Shown in pieces: positions 63,150 to 64,000 of a stretch of DNA of 64,000 nucleotides (position 1 is the first letter of the stretch; every line of letters begins with the position of its first letter). Both the position numbers and the translations under genes were made by a program. This stretch comes from Acinetobacter sp. WC-141. GTDB lineage: Bacteria; Pseudomonadota; Gammaproteobacteria; Pseudomonadales; Moraxellaceae. Below the pieces are notes generated by a model, which was not told the DNA's origin, made no database searches, and was given only the letters and a program-made list of their open reading frames with translations. The stretch is taken from assembly GCF_000313935.1 (NCBI RefSeq), contig NZ_AMSS01000061.1, positions 55,685 through 119,684 of the forward strand, read 5' to 3'.

Positions 63150-64000
63150 AAACTTGAAGTGCGACATAAACCACCTAATTAATTTAAAGGGTTTATGGAG
63201 TATATAAAATTGTCATACCATCATCTTAACTTTGAAGATCGTACTGCATTAATGCTTGAGTCAAGAAAAGAAGGCTTTTCAGCCAGAAAATTTGCTGAAC
63301 TCATTAAAAGACATCCTAGTACGATCTATCGTGAGCTTAAAAGAAATAGCATCAATGACGTTTATCAAGCTCGATATGCTTCTGATAACACCTTCGCTAG
63401 ACGTAGACGTGGTCACAGAAAACTCAAAATCGATTCAATCCTCTGGAAATTTATTGTTGAAGCGATCCGTTGTTTATGGTCTCCTCAGCAAATAGCAAAG
63501 CGTTTAAAGACATTTCCTGATTTGGATCAAACAATGAATGTAAGCCATACAACGATTTATTCAACGATACGCGCATTACCAAAGGGTGAGTTGAAAAAAG
63601 ACTTATTATCCTGTCTGCGTCATGAAAATAAAAAGCGAAAAGCTAACGGTGAACCTAAAAAAGATTCTATATTACAGGATATTAAAACTATTCATGAGCG
63701 CCCAGCCGAAGTTCAAGAAAGAAAAATACCGGGTCATTGGGAAGCTGATTTAATTAAAGGTAAAGACAATAAAAGTTCGATAGCAACACTTATTGAACGA
63801 AATACACGGCTCTGTATCTTGGCAACATTACCTGATGCAAAGGCAGAATCAGTGCGCAAGGCTTTAACTGAAGCTCTGAAATATTTACCTGCAGAACTGC
63901 GTAAAACGTTGACCTATGACCGTGGACGCGAGATGTCAGAACATAAAATACTCGAAGAAGATTTAGGCATAGATGTATATTTCTGTGACCCACATTCACC
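63150..64000 (+). mobile_element. IS30-family insertion sequence, left part
   Basis: The transposase at 63195 and the DNA around it belong to an IS30-family element that runs past the window edge. The left end is probably near AACTTGAAGTGCGACATAAA at 63151, which looks like a terminal repeat, but without the right end neither the terminal repeat nor the target duplication can be checked. IS18 and ISAba125 are known Acinetobacter members; I cannot tell which, if either, this is. Confidence 0.75.
63195..64000 (+). CDS. IS30-family transposase, cut by the window end
   Basis: The frame is open for 268 codons to the last base of the window. The protein starts with a helix-turn-helix of the IS30 kind (FSARKFAELIKRHPSTIYRELKRNS). 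It goes on to a second helical part (WSPQQIAKRLK) and enters the DDE catalytic core with GHWEADLIKG (first Asp) and LTYDRGREMSEH (second Asp). The third acidic residue would lie beyond the edge. A TTG at 63210 with GGAG nine bases upstream may be the real start, giving the usual family beginning MSYHHLNFEDR. Confidence 0.9.
   Translation, partial: MEYIKLSYHHLNFEDRTALMLESRKEGFSARKFAELIKRHPSTIYRELKRNSINDVYQARYASDNTFARRRRGHRKLKIDSILWKFIVEAIRCLWSPQQIAKRLKTFPDLDQTMNVSHTTIYSTIRALPKGELKKDLLSCLRHENKKRKANGEPKKDSILQDIKTIHERPAEVQERKIPGHWEADLIKGKDNKSSIATLIERNTRLCILATLPDAKAESVRKALTEALKYLPAELRKTLTYDRGREMSEHKILEEDLGIDVYFCDPHS

Noticed and set aside
63256..63495. A 79-codon open frame inside the IS30 transposase
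   Set aside because: It lies in another frame of the transposase gene, which is continuous from 63195 to the window end and carries the family motifs.

Overview
The window is low-GC chromosomal DNA of an Acinetobacter, most likely from the calcoaceticus-baumannii complex. The evidence is the pgaABCD operon in the Acinetobacter form, a Hfq with a long glycine-rich tail, the prfA-prmC and tsaE-mutL-miaA-hfq orders, duplicated glycine-zipper genes, and an IS30-family element at the right edge. This assignment is from recognition of protein families, not from a database search. Nearly all of the window is core chromosome. I see no prophage, CRISPR array, tRNA, rRNA or resistance island.

Layout. 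226-6192: pgaABCD, for synthesis, deacetylation and export of poly-N-acetylglucosamine, the biofilm polysaccharide. 6235-7950: a small protein that looks like a stripped-down Baeyer-Villiger monooxygenase domain, then a luciferase-like monooxygenase. 8083-9253: two tandem glycine-zipper genes with matching terminators and upstream blocks; the first carries a one-base frameshift. 9451-11312: a LysR regulator divergent from an exported DJ-1/PfpI protein. 11606-13509: prfA-prmC (translation termination). 13512-15332: permease and binding protein of a sulfonate-type ABC importer, with no ATPase nearby. 15575-18300: AraC regulator, short-chain dehydrogenase and flavin-reductase-like protein. 18470-21393: ThiF/MoeB-like enzyme, UbiB-type kinase, FolB and a diverged FolK.

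21515-29449 is a complete kdpABC-kdpDE locus: a high-affinity K+ pump followed by its own sensor kinase and response regulator, preceded by a direct repeat that fits a KdpE operator. Behind it lies the debris of a minus-strand gene whose tail looks like a glutamine synthetase C-terminus and which still has its terminator. 29914-32466: lipoprotein, coq7 (ubiquinone), LplT-like transporter. 32636-39900: tamA-tamB (outer-membrane assembly). 40156-44779: exported lactonase-fold protein, small lipoprotein, acnB. 45008-50536: an unknown protein, a voltage-gated-type K+ channel, an MFS exporter, a DUF4198 protein, metR with its own operators, and a DUF441 membrane protein.

50790-57780: small protein, two pseudouridine synthases, GNAT acetyltransferase, an orphan RelB/DinJ-like antitoxin, then tsaE-mutL-miaA-hfq. 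57917-62986: DMT exporter, nitroreductase, small membrane protein, lpxH, ppiB and glnS. The window ends inside an IS30-family transposase.

I did not find a convincing new multi-gene system. The most unusual items are the isolated monooxygenase middle domain at 6235-6798, the frameshifted glycine-zipper duplicate, the glutamine synthetase remnant behind kdpE, the second HPPK-like gene overlapping folB, and a PgaB whose hydrolase half lacks the usual acidic motif.
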